Of a DNA stretch of 64,000 nucleotides, positions 12,640-24,898 are shown in pieces. The position numbers and the translations under genes were made by a program. The stretch is from Rachycentron canadum (Eukaryota; Chordata; Actinopteri; Carangiformes; Rachycentridae): assembly GCA_038496675.1 (NCBI GenBank), contig CM076666.1, positions 7,452,203-7,516,202 on the forward strand, in the 5' to 3' direction. Each line of letters begins with the position of its first letter. Position 1 is the stretch's first letter. The notes under the pieces were generated by a model. It ran no database searches and was not told the origin of the DNA. It worked only from the letters and a program-made list of their open reading frames with translations.

Positions 12640-14740
12640 AAGAGTTTTGTTTTGTTTTTTTTATTATGTCTCCGGGTTGTGTTCCTTGCGTCCATCTGGA
12701 CCTGTAAATGAGATAACTCTGTAAAGTCTGGAACTTGTTCAGATCTAACACAAATAGTCATTAAGATTCAAGCATGAACTGTTTGGAATTTGTTCGAACT
12801 TGTTTGGTTGTTTAGTATCTTTAAAGCTGTATTTTGTAATTGTTTTCACATCTATATTGAATCAAATCATTGCATGATGCGTCTTAATGAGTGCTTTTCT
12901 CAGGAAGCTGTGCTCTGCTGTGCTTTAGGAACCCCCTGCTTGTAGTCGCACACGTTCAAACACAGAAGCTGTTCAGTCAAGCAGCTGTCTGATCTGTCGA
13001 CCACTGAGATCCTCAGCCCAGTATTTCTTGTAATCGTGGTCATATTGGTTGATTCCACAAATTAGGTCCAACATGCTGGGCGAGTGAGAGAAGTTGTATG
13101 GCCTGTGTCAGGTGGATTGTAAGGGCGCAGAGGTCAAGGTGTAACATGTCTAATTTTTGTATGAGTTAACATCCCGTCAAAATCTGAATTTGACATTTGC
13201 TATATTATTCAACATAAGCACAACCTTTCCTTAAACTTAACTAATATATCTTGTTGTTTAACTGTGCCTTAACCATATTGTGCCATGACAACAATCTGTC
13301 TTTTCCATTAATGGTGCCATAATAGTGCAATATAATATAGAAAATTAAACAACCAATGTGACTAAAAGTAATCAAGGATTTTGCAGAATTGTCCAATATT
13401 AATGTTCTTGTAGGGTTTGATTAGCTGTACTGAATAAGTTGGAGGTTTGATCTCGGTCTTGTTTAAGGGTCCTTGACAGTGACACTCAAGATTGGGTCGG
13501 TGAAGTTCTCATTTGTACCAGAAAGCTTTCACACAAATCTCCACACATCTGGCAGCCTTTTTTACAGCCGACAGGGGATTCTGCGAGGCCCTGTGGCCGG
13601 CAAAGCCCTGCTTTACCACATATGGAGTCCTCTCTATTGATGGGCTCACATCCATGTTGTGGATTGTCATAACTATTTTCCCAATAAGAAACACTGTCTT
13701 TGCACACATTTTTCAAGTAGCTCTCTCCTTTGCTCTCTGTCAGTGTCAGACCATTACTCATCACTTGGAATAACAACGGGCATGAAGATTGACCTCTACA
13801 TCGTGAAGAATGTTCACTTGTGTTTGATCCTGAAATACCAACAATACTTTAACAACCTTTTTGGAGCTAATAAAATACTTTCAAAGGGCTTTTCTGCTGG
13901 AAGTAAAAGAACATGTAACTCCCATGGTGTTTTTTTAGCCTTATCAAGAGAGGATTAAGGGGCTGGAGCCTGTTGAGATTTTCAATTCGCGATTATAATG
14001 GATGTACTGTAATTCACTAACACCACACAGTCTCCATCACCAACACCGTTCTCACTGATCACCTAATTTGGCAACTCGCACACTACATCTACATCCACGC
14101 ACAGGGCCTAGATCTTGCTAGCACAATAGGGTGGAATACCTCACCATCTGTGCTTGTGTTTTATTTTAGCTTATTTAGAAGCAGCAGTTTCTTACTTAGG
14201 GCTTGGTTTATTAGTGGCAGTGTGGAGAAAGAAGTGGCTGGACAGTGAAATGAATTAATTTGAAAATGAACAGCATGTTGGTAGTCACCCGGGAAATCAG
14301 GGATTAGACGACCCTACCTGCTTATTCCTCCAGGAGGACAGTAGCATATTGCAGACAGTATTAACTGGCTGGATGCTGGACTCGGACACAGAAGATACAT
14401 ATAGTGAGTTAGACAGACGCGCACGAACGCAGACAGGGTACCATTATAACAGACTATCAAGGTCCCTGGATAGAAAACAGCTGCTTGACACAATGGTAGT
14501 GAGACCAGGAGACAGAAAACACTTGAGTCATGGAGTCCAAGAAGCTACCGTTGTGGTTTCTCCTTTACGTCTTGGTCAGAACTGTTAAGGAACCAATGAG
14601 TAAATGAATATCCTGTCATACACAACTGGTGATATTTAAGTAATATTTTAAGTTATTAAGGGGCAACTGGTGTGGTCAGGCATCAGTGTGGCATCTTGAC
14701 TGAGCTCTGCAAAAATATTTTGACCACATCAGACATAAGA
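12640..14740. other. Non-coding stretch, nothing recognised
   Basis: No repeat family or gene recognised. Overlapping open frames on both strands at about 13486-13958 cancel each other as evidence and have no recognisable motif. Confidence 0.5.
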
Positions 14741-14746
14741 ACATGG

Positions 14747-14870
14747 AGCAGACCTAGAACAAGATGGAGGGATTATGTCGTAAATATTGTCTGAGAGCAC
14801 TTCAGAATATTTTTTGGAGGAAATGTTGTATTTTGTGTTGCTGGGTGGAATGACACCTGAGTCACTGTCA
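14747..14870 (+). pseudogene. Possible LINE ORF2 C-terminal remnant
   Basis: Positions 14750-14779 translate as RPRTRWRDYV, a peptide I recognise from the C-terminal part of fish non-LTR retrotransposon polyproteins. The frame then reaches a stop within five codons and the rest is not convincingly alignable. If real, it is a very old and broken fragment. The motif is only ten residues long, so chance is possible. Confidence 0.35.
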
Positions 14871-15204
14871 GCTGTCAGCAAGGGTTGGCATTCCTGCACA
14901 ATATGCCAACATGCAGACTTCAATGTTGACACTGTTGTTAATAGTTATGGTGCAGTGGATCCACCACTCGCAGCTGTGACAGTCAAAGGATAATCGTGTT
15001 TTGAGAAAGCAGAAAGTAGAAAATAGACCTGGGTATGAGGGTTATTAGGTGCCTTTCAACACCTCGGTTGTAGCAGGTGACAGACCACGATAACATTCAG
15101 ACTCAAGGACAATCTAGTAAGGATGAAGGTTTTGTGTGCAGCCTTGCTAAGGAAGGCTGGGGGATACTGATAAATGATATATTCCATAAATTGAAAGTAT
15201 ACTC

Positions 15205-15308
15205 AGAACTTGTCCGGTTCAAACCCTGGGCATTTAGGTTAATGGGTGACTCTAATTGGGTGTGAGTGTGAGTGGTTGTTTGTGTCTATGGATGGATGGA
15301 TGGATGGC
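15205..15308 (+). mobile_element. SINE-like element, internally deleted remnant (copy 2)
   Basis: A B-box-like GGTTCAAACCC at 15216-15226 is followed almost directly by the family's mid-body block TTAGGTTAATGGGTGACTCT and GTGAGTGTGAGTGGTTGT. It ends in a short (GGAT)n run at 15288-15307. The sequence between the B box and the mid block, and the downstream half of the body, are missing. It has no A box and no flanking direct repeat that I can see. Confidence 0.65.
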
Positions 15309-18300
15309 ATGTTGGAGCTGGAATAGCGACAGAGTTTGGTATTATGTTTTCGATCACGTTTCAAACTGGCTGTCCAGGCATGAAGTATATCGACAATAAA
15401 AATTTGTGGAGGACCACACACCACATTCCATCCACTGGTAAGACAGGGAAATTTCTCAGATTGAAGGCACACAGTTAAGGGTTAGGGAGCTGCATCTCTG
15501 TTCTGCTTTAGGTTCGCTAGAGGAGGTCCAAGCTTGATGAATTGTCGATTCTTTTTTCAGTAAGGCATTGACGTCTGCAGATGGAGCAGGTTGCAGATGG
15601 ATTTTCAGCCAGGTGGGAAGATGATGAAAGGATAAGACTCCAGATGGTAGGCATCACCCAAAGACAGCTTGGTGGGGGCAGGCAGCGGACAGCATTGATA
15701 AGCATGGCAGCTCTATCAGGACGATGTGGTGAACACACTGCAATGGCAGCAAAAATGCGGTCTGTAATGTCTTAAATATGTAAGGAGAAAGGCTTCATGA
15801 CAAGTAGGAAAGCTCTAGGTCGACACAAAAAGAAAGGGAAAAGAGAACTCCATATTTGGAAGCTGTAAAAGTGTCTAGATGGGATGACAAAGTTTTATGG
15901 AGGATGAATAGTTTTATAGATATAAAGATGACAATACTTTCAGTTAGTAAATAGTGAGTAAATTGATGTTGTTTGTATTAATTGTACAACAAACCCCACA
16001 TTGGTAAAAGATGCATCTAAGCCATGGTGGGCAAATTCTCAAAAGGACCAATGCCATTCTTTCGTGAGGCAGCTTGGCCTGTTTTAACATGTGGTGAAGT
16101 GAGGGCCATTGCCAGAGGATGCATCCTAATACTGGGTTTGCACATGTCCCCAAATTTTATTCTGCCTGTGTGTATTGATCTAAACGAAACCTACTTCACT
16201 CAACAGATTTATGATTTTCTTGATTAAAAAAATTAAATTCTTTGCTTTCTTTACTTCTCCACTTTTGTCTCATTTATTCAACTCTACATCTACAAAATTT
16301 CCCATTGCCCTTACAATGACTTATACTATGTGTGCCTCTGAATTGTGATATACATGAAACAAACACAACCGCAGACTCACACCAGATCCAAAGGGAGAGC
16401 CGATTTTATCTCTGATTACTGCCCTGACCTTTTTTCTGTGGCTTCCCAGAGAAAGAGCACAACCATTTTTTTCATCCTTATTTGCAATCAAAATGCACTG
16501 AGACTGCAATAAAACGAGTTGAGGAACAAAGTTTGTGATGCCTGAGTGTCATGTTTATCCTTCCTGTCCCAAAGTGAGCTGTTGATGACAGTGGTTGAAT
16601 TTCTGCAGAGAAATGGTTGGCATTACAGAGTCCAGGCAGTGTTGTCCTGTGCTGCTTAAGATTTGATTGATCAGGTGGCAAAGGAGCTTTTTCTGTTTTG
16701 TGGCTACATCGGTCTAAATGTGTTGACCAAAGGATTAGCTGTGACTTCTAACTCTCAGAACAGAACTCACAAGCACATTTGTCGAGTCTATATAACAGTT
16801 CATGTTTCCTCGCAGTTTGAATCCATGTGTCAAGGGAGATACACCCATGTATGTATTCCTGTGATATGTAAGTTTGCCATCCCTGAAGAAGGCAGGGAGT
16901 ACACAACACAACCAACCCTGCCTCCTGAGCCACAGTGACCAAAAAATCCTTGCTTTATCAATAAATCACTTAATACTTGTGGTGATGCTTTAGCGAAAAT
17001 GTGCAGAGTGTTTGGAGCAATCTGAAATATAAAACAACAGCCAGAAGGGGTTAATGCTGCGGGAGCTGTTTGAAAAGTTTCTATGGACATTATGACACTT
17101 CGTTTTGTTGTGAATCCAAGCTGACTACAGCTCCTGTCCTCCAACGAGAAAGTTACAAATCTCTCGACCCTTCAGGCAGTGAGTCTTTGATACTCAAAAG
17201 CTGTCAGCCTCAAGCTGCTCCAGGACTTGGATTGGATTTAACCTGAGTTAGTGCTGTGTGATGATAAATTCCCACTGGATAATTTCCATAGTTGTTAATG
17301 CCTTCTGCTCAACACGTGCTGTCAAAGAAAGGATGTGAATGTGTTTACTTTTGCACCACAGGTTTAGCATTATTTTACCTGCTTTGAACACAGAAATAAA
17401 AGACTACATGCCTCATTTGAGACTAAAAGACATAGCCTCTGGACTCATTAGAGCAATTTAAAAAAAAATTGCAAATACAAAAATATATTTTTTACTTTTC
17501 CTAAAATGATATATATTCACACAGTCTTCCTATTCTTCTGCTAATTGCCTGAGGCTAAAGAACACCATTTTATGGAAATAAATACTTTTTCTGCAGACAG
17601 GGTTTAAAGTACCTTGTGTGAAAGGAGAAGAAAATGAATGCTCATTCATACCATTCATGTTCCTTCTTCAAAATTAGACGTTAATTGCCCATTAGGTTAG
17701 ACAGTACTTTGTCACAGACCCCAAATCTTCTTATTGTGCTAAATGGCTTTGGTGCCAAATGGTTTTATCCCTTAAATGAGAAAGCTCAATGTCCGAATGT
17801 GACTCACACAATCCCTGACTGTAGCCAGAGCTGAGCTCCTCCTCATACCTGCACATACAGCATGTATGCTCACACACACACACACACTTACACACCAATA
17901 CACATATACATATCAACACAAATTCATTGTAGGGCCTTATATTAATTAGGAGATGATGGTTTGTGATGGCTCATCATTCAGGGGGAGAGGGAGAAGATGG
18001 AGACAGAGAATTAAGTCAGGAGTTGGGGGGAGATAATGAAAGAGAGAGAAAATGAATAAGTTGTTTAGCTGTGACAAACAATCTGATCAGATAACATTGT
18101 GTTTTATGAAAAGTGCACGTGCTAGACATGATGATTGTGTGGTAACCAGAAAACAGTTTACTTCATCTTGTCTTTGTTTAGGTAAATTGCTATGAAAGAA
18201 ACTTTTTACACGGTAAAAGTATAAAGTAATATTTAGACAGTAGAAAAACATGTAATTTTGTACTAGCAGTGACGTTGGCGTTACTGACATTAATGAGTCA

Positions 18301-18760
18301 CATCAATGTGATACCCATAACTACAGCAAAGAGCAGCCTTGTGGATATTATTACTAAAATGAGAAATTGTTCTCAGACATTGCTCCCACTTTCCTTTTGC
18401 TCTCTCTCTTTTTATCACCATATCTCCCCTCAGTTCACCCTCCTGGTGTAATAAATGATCATTCCTTATAATTACATCTGTTTTGTACAGTCAGCTAGAC
18501 ATAAAGGACAAAGCCATCATTTTGTGCTCCCACTATCTCACTCCCTCCTTCTCTTCATCACAGTATTTGTCTTCATTTTTATTCTCTCCTACTCTGAATT
18601 TAGTAACCTCTGAAAGCTGCATTAATCAATACTGTTACATTAACAGCAGCTCAGATGACTAGATGTAACGTAAAGGGGTCACTTTTGGCCACAATCTAAG
18701 GAAACCAAGGAAAAGCATAACCCAATTCTAAAGTTACACTCAACTGTAGTATTAGCATTT
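15309..18760. other. Non-coding stretch with minor simple repeats
   Basis: Mostly unassigned AT-rich sequence. A short (AC)n array lies at about 17872-17888, and a purine-rich patch at about 17980-18055. No gene or element boundary recognised. Confidence 0.5.
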
Positions 18761-18769
18761 TTAGCTCAT

Positions 18770-19100
18770 TGTTCTGACACAATCTGTAAATTTTGGTTCG
18801 TATTTACTGCTGTCATCAAACCGCAGGGTGCTATTTACAGAGAAATAGCTCAGAGTAAACACTCTGTTACCCGCCCAGCCCAAGATGGAAGACAGAGAAG
18901 TTAGCAGCTAGATGTTAAAGAATAAGTGAACATGGCATTTAAAGAGCAGACTTCAGGATTTAGGATCTCATTGAGAACATAACTGAAAGCAAAATAGAGT
19001 AAATACTGAGCTTAAAGCAAGCTCATGTGAGTTTCGCTGATCAACGGCAACAGCACCCTCTGCAGCGACACGTGGTAATCAGAGTATCTGGGTGGAATTC
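18770..19100 (+). repeat. Dispersed repeat, teleost type (family E)
   Basis: Contains the series CCCGCCCAGCCCAAGATGG, AGAAGTTAGCAGCTAGATG, a purine-rich run and CATGTGAGTTTCGCTGATC. I recognise this order from an abundant teleost interspersed repeat. There is no coding sequence and no clear terminal repeat. The assignment is by memory and the copy is diverged. Confidence 0.45.
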
Positions 19101-19342
19101 ATTGTGTTGGGCTCTGGTCATCTCATTTATCATTTCAATTTAAACCAGCAATCGGACCATTCACTCATGTCAAGTTAGAATAAAGTTAAGCTTATCACTG
19201 TGTCAACTCACAGTGGCTCTTACAGTTCCCCCAGCACATTTGCTGTAGTCACCTTCACCTGCTTGCTTTGAAGTGACTCCTTACTGCTAGGTCGTCTGTG
19301 CCGGCAGCGGCCATAGTAATTATGATGGGAGACCACTGTTCC

Positions 19343-19713
19343 GGGTGGCACGGTGGTGCAGTGGTTAGCACACACTGAGGTCTTTTCGTTGTGGAGTTTG
19401 CATGTTTTCCCTGTGCCTGCATGGGTTCCGGGTACTCCGCTTCACCCCTCCCCCCAGTCAAAAAACATGAACGTTCAGGTTCATTGGTGACTCCAAATTG
19501 CCCATAGGGGTGAGTGTGACCATTAATGGTTATATGTCTATATATGTTGGCCCTGCAATAGACTAGCAACCTGTCCAGGAAGTGCCCCGCCCTCGCCCAA
19601 AGTCAGCTGGGATTGGCTCCAGCCCCCCCATGACCCGGATGGATGGATGGATGGATGGATGGATGGATGGATGGATGGATGGATGGATGGATGGATGGAT
19701 GGATGGATGGATG
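19343..19713 (+). mobile_element. Young-looking tRNA-related SINE-like element (copy 3)
   Basis: The element is bounded by a perfect 12-bp direct repeat, GACCACTGTTCC, at 19331-19342 and 19714-19725. The head GGGTGGCACGGTGGTGCAG contains a perfect A box (TGGTGCAGTGG, 19354-19364). The body has TGGAGTTTGCATG, CCCTGTGCCTGCATGGGTT, GGTGACTCCAAATTGCCCAT, GCAATAGACTAGCAACCTG and GGGATTGGCTCCAGCC. It ends in a pure (GGAT)n tail. The region that carries the B box in other copies is absent. The variable-length target-site duplication and simple-repeat tail indicate movement by a LINE-type machinery. Confidence 0.88.
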
Positions 19714-19714
19714 G
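19637..19714. repeat. (GGAT)n tail microsatellite
   Basis: About 19.5 uninterrupted units (78 bp) forming the 3' tail of the SINE-like element. Other copies in the window have only one to five imperfect units, so this tail has either expanded or not yet decayed. It reads as a Met-Asp-Gly-Trp repeat in one frame, which is an artefact. Confidence 0.97.
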
Positions 19715-19725
19715 ACCACTGTTCC

Positions 19726-20560
19726 ATTTCCTATTTGAAATTTACAATCAACATTGTTCCTTGTTGTTCCTATTCAACCATAACTGTGTGTTTATTATTG
19801 CAACCATGGCAGTAGAGAAGAGCATAAGGAGACAACAGACAACCTGAGAGCAGAGGGAGGTTGGTACAGAGGTATTAGAGAGATGCAGAAAGACAGGAAA
19901 GGGGGGAGGGGGAAAAGAGAGACATAAGGATAAAGGGCAGACAGACTGTCAGAGCAGGGGTGATGAGAAAGAGAAAGAGAGACACTGTGACAGGAGAGAC
20001 TTTGCAGATCAAGCTGGAGCTCTGCATATGTAATGTCCTCATGATGGATGGCTAGCCTACAACCGCATCAACTGTGTGTTACTTATGCATGTCATTAACT
20101 CACTGCAAAGAGGGGAGTCAAAGAGGGGAGCAAAGCATAAACACTTATGATGAATGATAGATGGACAGACTGGCAGGTAAATAGTCAGGCAGGTAGACAG
20201 GCACATAAATATGCTGGCACAACAACTGCTCAAGTAATGAGGCAGATAGGAAAATCAAGTCCGACTAATAGATGCAGAGTTGCACAGATAAACAGTTTAC
20301 AAACAGAAAAAAAAAAAAAAAAACAGGCAGAGACTTATGCCCTACGGCACTCAGAGAGAAAAGTTGGTTTAGGGCTAGGGAGAAGAGAAACACTGTTTAC
20401 ATGCATCTGAGTATCCCAATTATAACAGGGGGATAATTAGGGTATTATTGTAGTTACATTTACATGGCGTGAAGCAAGGCCCTTCAAAATCAGGTGGATT
20501 AAAGCAATTATTGCTCTTCCCTCCACTGCATACTGTAACACATAATGTTTACCTTTTATC
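19726..20560. other. Non-coding stretch with purine-rich tract
   Basis: Positions about 19845-20010 are strongly purine-rich on the plus strand. A run of 17 A lies at 20307-20323. Nothing else recognised. Confidence 0.55.
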
Positions 20561-20561
20561 A

Positions 20562-20612
20562 CCCCCCCCACCCCACCCCACCCCACACACACACACACAT
20601 ACACACACACAC
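20562..20612. repeat. C-tract array with G-quadruplex motif, then (AC)n
   Basis: Positions 20562-20584 read C8-A-C4-A-C4-A-C4, so the minus strand has four G4-or-longer tracts separated by single T residues. This is a textbook intramolecular G-quadruplex motif with one-base loops. It runs directly into an (AC)n array to 20612 with one CAT interruption. Confidence 0.93.
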
Positions 20613-23070
20613 ATTCTAAAACACAGACAAAAGATAAATTGGATAAGAAAAGGAAAATCGTGAGAAGGATTTTCCTTAAATGTGATCCACAGCTCCAGTA
20701 TTAATGTTAACATGGAACACATGTACTTCACTCAATGACAGGTATAAACACAATATGCAAACCTACCGTACACAAGGCCAGGAAGAAAGTTGTTGCCTGC
20801 ATTTGGTCAGATATGCAGGTTAGCTGAAATGGGACAGATGACCCTGGCTTGAGGTCTATGGTTGACCCATAGATGGGATCATGTACGACAATGTACTTAC
20901 TAACTTATATAACTGATAAAAAAAATTCTATTTATTTACAAATAAATGTGTAAATAATAACATATTTTATACAATAAATAACAGAAGTATGTGCTGAAAA
21001 CACATTTCAGCTTGTTATCAGCTGAAAATGGCGCAGTCGAAACACTTCACCAGTCAGTTGTCGCTCTTTCTCTCCCTAACAGTGATGTTGAGCGGTTGCC
21101 TCCTCATTCCAGAGGAATATTTAATAATATTTTCAAACATTCATCCTGAGGAGGCGTAAAGAAAGTCTGGACCTGTGGTATTAGCCAAACTGAAACTTAA
21201 GAAAACGCACACTGAACAGCTGACCAGTCTGACCGGTCTTATTAGCTATCCAACTAATTTGTTTTGTTTATTTCCAAGTTCCAACCAGAGCTGCCTAGGC
21301 AGCTGAAGCAGCAAGAGAGGGTCAGGAAGAGTTAGCTGCACCTAATGAAGAGGAAGCTGTGGGTGAGGAGGAGGAGGACAACTGCCAAAATGCCGCTGTG
21401 GGAGAGCCAGCAAGGGCAGAAGCAACAGGTGAGATTGACAGCAAACACAAAGATATGGCTGTATATATTATTTATGTGTCAAGTACCTGGCAAATAATGA
21501 AATATTTGCAGTAGAGCACTCTCTTCATGACCATGACTGTGTTGTCATTCTGGAGTGGGCAGGGGTGGTGGTGCTCAAGTGGGTGTGGATGTTTACATTC
21601 AAGTAGCAATGCCCTCTAGCAGCCTCGAGAATTGTTGACTGTTTTCTATTGTGTGTCAGAGAAGCAAAATTGTCGAGAATATAATTATTGGACCAACACT
21701 GTCATCATCTAATTGGTTAAGGTCAGTGGAAAATCTTGGCCATGAAAATAAATTGGTGTTTATTCTCGGCAGCCCGGAAGTGTCAAAGTCACACAAATTG
21801 CTAATCCAACCATCTATCTTGGCATATAAAGTGTCAAGCTTCAACCACCTTTCCTACTATGAGAGCACAGCAATCAGTCCATAACTGCAAGAACACACTG
21901 GTGAGGATGGACAATTAAAGACGCAGGTAAAAAAAATAAATAAAATTAATCATTAATACAGACAGGCATAGCCCCAGTTGGCCCCCGCAAGGTCAGACAG
22001 CAAGAAAAGAGACAGCAGTATCTTTTAGTCATCACTAAGCCGACAGCTGTTTCAGGATTTGGAGTGGCTCTGTGTGTAAGAGAATTTATGTTTAAGTCTA
22101 AGTTGACATGCTTCATGAGACAAAGTCTCCTGATTGTGTTACTCAAACACACACGCACACATCCTGTCCTGCAGACACTGAACACAGTCTCTCAAACTTT
22201 GATCGTATCATCATCTGGAGGCATCACAACTCTGAGACATTTTACCATGGTTGAAAAGTGAAAACTTTTTCCTCCTTTTCCTGAAAAAAATACATAATTT
22301 TCCAATTGTGAATTTTATAATCTAGTGAAGCAAGCAGCAGAGATCAGACACAAACTCAGTACTGTTTTGTCATGGTTTGTCTTTTCCTTAGTTTCTCTTT
22401 TGGTCAGATAATTGGGCCATTGCTGCAAAATAACACTTAATTTTAATTAAGTGCTAGTTCTGTGACAGGTTGGTTGTTGTACTCTTTCCTTTGTTCATCA
22501 ATGGTGGCTGGAATTGAAATCACAGAGGAAGGTGGTTGTGTTAAATAATAGACAAAAAAGATACGTCTTTAAAACAGTGTGAAATAGACCATGGCAGCCT
22601 AACATAAAAAAAACAAAAGCATATATTATTTGACTGACTTGCATCCTATAGTCCTCAAATCTAGTGTTCTAGTACACTACAATAAAAATATGGAGCATAT
22701 TTTTGAGGAATTCAACTAGAGATTTGTTTTTTTGTTTTTTTATGTCTGTTTTTGTCACAAGACAATATTTTCCATCCTCTACACAGGAAGAGTTGACAAC
22801 TACAACTTGTTGGGGAGTCAGGGCAACATGAGCGACTACAGCTAATCACTATTTCTGCATAAACAGTAAGTAACCTACAACTGAGAGTGTACATCATTAG
22901 TGAGGCTGATATGTATTTCACCTCTTTTGTTTGCTCTCTCGTTGAGTTGTTCGCCAAAATGATCATTTTTAGCGCTGCTGCAAAAAGCAATCAGCACAGC
23001 AAAATCAATGCATTGAGCGCTCTGAGAAAACAGGCTGAAAAGATTTCTCTTTTTTGTAAAGATGAGGTTG
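20613..23070. other. Non-coding stretch with one exon-like patch
   Basis: Positions about 21281-21429 end in CAG|GTGAG, a good splice-donor match, and follow a TTTATTTCCAAG acceptor-like string. One frame over 21331-21429 gives an acidic Glu-rich peptide, but it does not stay open back to the acceptor. I therefore do not call an exon. The rest is unassigned AT-rich sequence. Confidence 0.45.
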
Positions 23071-23074
23071 TGCA

Positions 23075-23101
23075 TCTGTGTGTGTGTGCGCGCGTGTGTG
23101 T
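23075..23101. repeat. (TG)n/(CG)n mixed microsatellite
   Basis: Alternating purine-pyrimidine run with a GCGCGC core, a classic Z-DNA-forming composition. Confidence 0.85.
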
Positions 23102-23437
23102 TTGTGCCTTTGTCATTACTTCTTGTCGCTCTATCATCGGTTTCAAAGCATATTCGATCCCCTCTCTGTGAATCTCAGATAACCACACAGAGAGACACTC
23201 TAGGATCCATATTAACTACACTTTGAAGGAGAAGTTCACTATCTGGTGCAAGTTTGTAGAATCACCCTCATCTCCTCATCATTTTCATCCTTGATGTACC
23301 TATGAATCATAACGTCAAAAGGAATATGCAGTGCTGTACTTTGGCTCCCAGCCAAACTGATTTGCTGTTGTGATTCACTCAATAACTTGACAGCTTTAAG
23401 TGGAAGAAAAAAAAAATCGCACTGCACTTGAGATGTC

Positions 23438-23464
<27 letters not shown>
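23438..23464. repeat. Poly(T) tract
   Basis: Twenty-seven consecutive T residues. The upstream 200 bases (about 23221-23430) may belong to a retroposon on the minus strand for which this would be the poly(A) tail, but I could not identify a body. Confidence 0.9.
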
Positions 23465-23468
<4 letters not shown>

Positions 23469-23770
23469 AATTGCAATTGCAGTTATCTTAGCAACAACAG
23501 GCACCAGCAGTGTTTCTGTCAAATACCTGGTGTATGCCAATAGCTTATATGAAAGAAAAGGCACAGAGAGATGTGAGTGAGGAGTGAAACAAAAAAACTG
23601 TAACAAGGGAGGAAAGAGGTAGTATGAAAGAAAGTGGTTGGACCAAAAGACCTAAAATTTAAAGTACTGTGCAAAAGCCTTATGCCACCATTAGATTTGT
23701 TGTTTTATCAATGCTATAATGACCACATATATGTGAACACAATATTAAAAATCAGAAAAAAAAAAAAAAA

Positions 23771-24131
23771 TCAGAAGGATCAGCTAAAGTGGTGAATATT
23801 CAGTGTGACCTCCCCTTATACTTAGCAATAGCAGGAACCTGGCTCTGAAAACCTAAATGGAATGGAGCCATAATTAATGTCATTGCTAACACCCGTATTT
23901 GTCGACTATTTCATGTCAAAATGATGCTGTGAAAAAGGTCCGTTACACCAGGCTTGTTCAAGACATGCTTGAGCATTACATACACATGTTTTATGGGTTT
24001 AACTCATTGAAAGTTGCTAATGTGTATTAGATCAACTTCCATTCAAAATGCCAAAGATCACAGAATTTGACATATAATTATCATTTTGCATCAACAGGAC
24101 AACTCTCAAAGGGAAATCAGCAAACAAACTG
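23771..24131 (+). repeat. Left arm of the long inverted repeat
   Basis: Differs from the right arm by scattered substitutions and indels, including an extra block of about 28 bases around 23944-23971. The inner end is CAGCAAACAAACTG. Confidence 0.8.
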
Positions 24132-24508
24132 GATACATCAAACTTCTATTCATCACTTTATAATATTCTTATTTATTATTCGAATATTTGTGAGCTTTAG
24201 CATATCTTAGCCTTTTCACCCTGTTCCCCTTAGGGTGGAGAAAAGTGGTTTCTTGGCTGCTGCCCCTCCACAAAGCTCAATCCTGATCAAGCTTCCAACA
24301 ATAGAAGGGTCAACTTGGCTTCATCCTGATGAAGCTGCCAGATACTGAGCCAGGTCCTTGCTGGACTTCTTCCGGTCTCTCAACAAAGAAACTCTCAGAA
24401 ACTTCTCATCAGATTTTGACAGTTTTTTTTGTTGTTTTTTGTTTTTTTGTTCTTCAATTGATTCTTCAATTTTCTTTATATCAGCTTGAATACCACATCT
24501 TGACTATA

Positions 24509-24898
24509 CAGTTTGTTTGCTGAGTTCCCTTTGAGAGCGGCCTTGCTGATGCAAAATTCTATTATTAATTAATTAAATTGTTGTATTTATCTCTGTCAGA
24601 TTCTGCGATCTTTGGCATTTTGAATAGGATGATGTGATTGAAAGTTGGTTTTATACATATTAGCAGCTTCTAATGAGTTAATCTCATACAACATGTGCAT
24701 GTAATGCAATAATAATAATGGACTTTTTTCACAGCGTCATTTTGACATGAAATAGTCGACAAATACAGTTTGTACAGTGTTAGCAATGATATTAATTATG
24801 GTTCCATTCCATTTAGGTTTAAGAGACAGGTTCCTGCTGTTGCTCAAGTGTGAGGGCAAGTCACACCGAATACTTACCACTGTAGCCTATAGAAGCCG
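24509..24898 (-). repeat. Right arm of the long inverted repeat
   Basis: Inverted match to 23771-24131. It has additional AT-rich sequence near 24560-24590 (TTATTAATTAATTAAATTG) and an extra block near 24765-24780 that the left arm lacks. Weaker similarity may continue inward to about 24476 and outward to about 24945. Confidence 0.8.

Noticed and set aside
14349..14588. 79-codon plus-strand frame with Arg-rich sequence
   Set aside because: Resembles nothing I recognise and has no supporting context.
19637..19714. Regular repeat that might suggest an array system or a repeat protein
   Set aside because: It is a pure tetranucleotide tail of a SINE. There are no spacers, so it is not a CRISPR array, and the encoded Met-Asp-Gly-Trp run is an artefact.
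21281..21431. Exon-like segment with acceptor- and donor-like ends
   Set aside because: No reading frame stays open from the acceptor-like site to the CAG|GTGAG donor; the acidic peptide is short and unrecognised.
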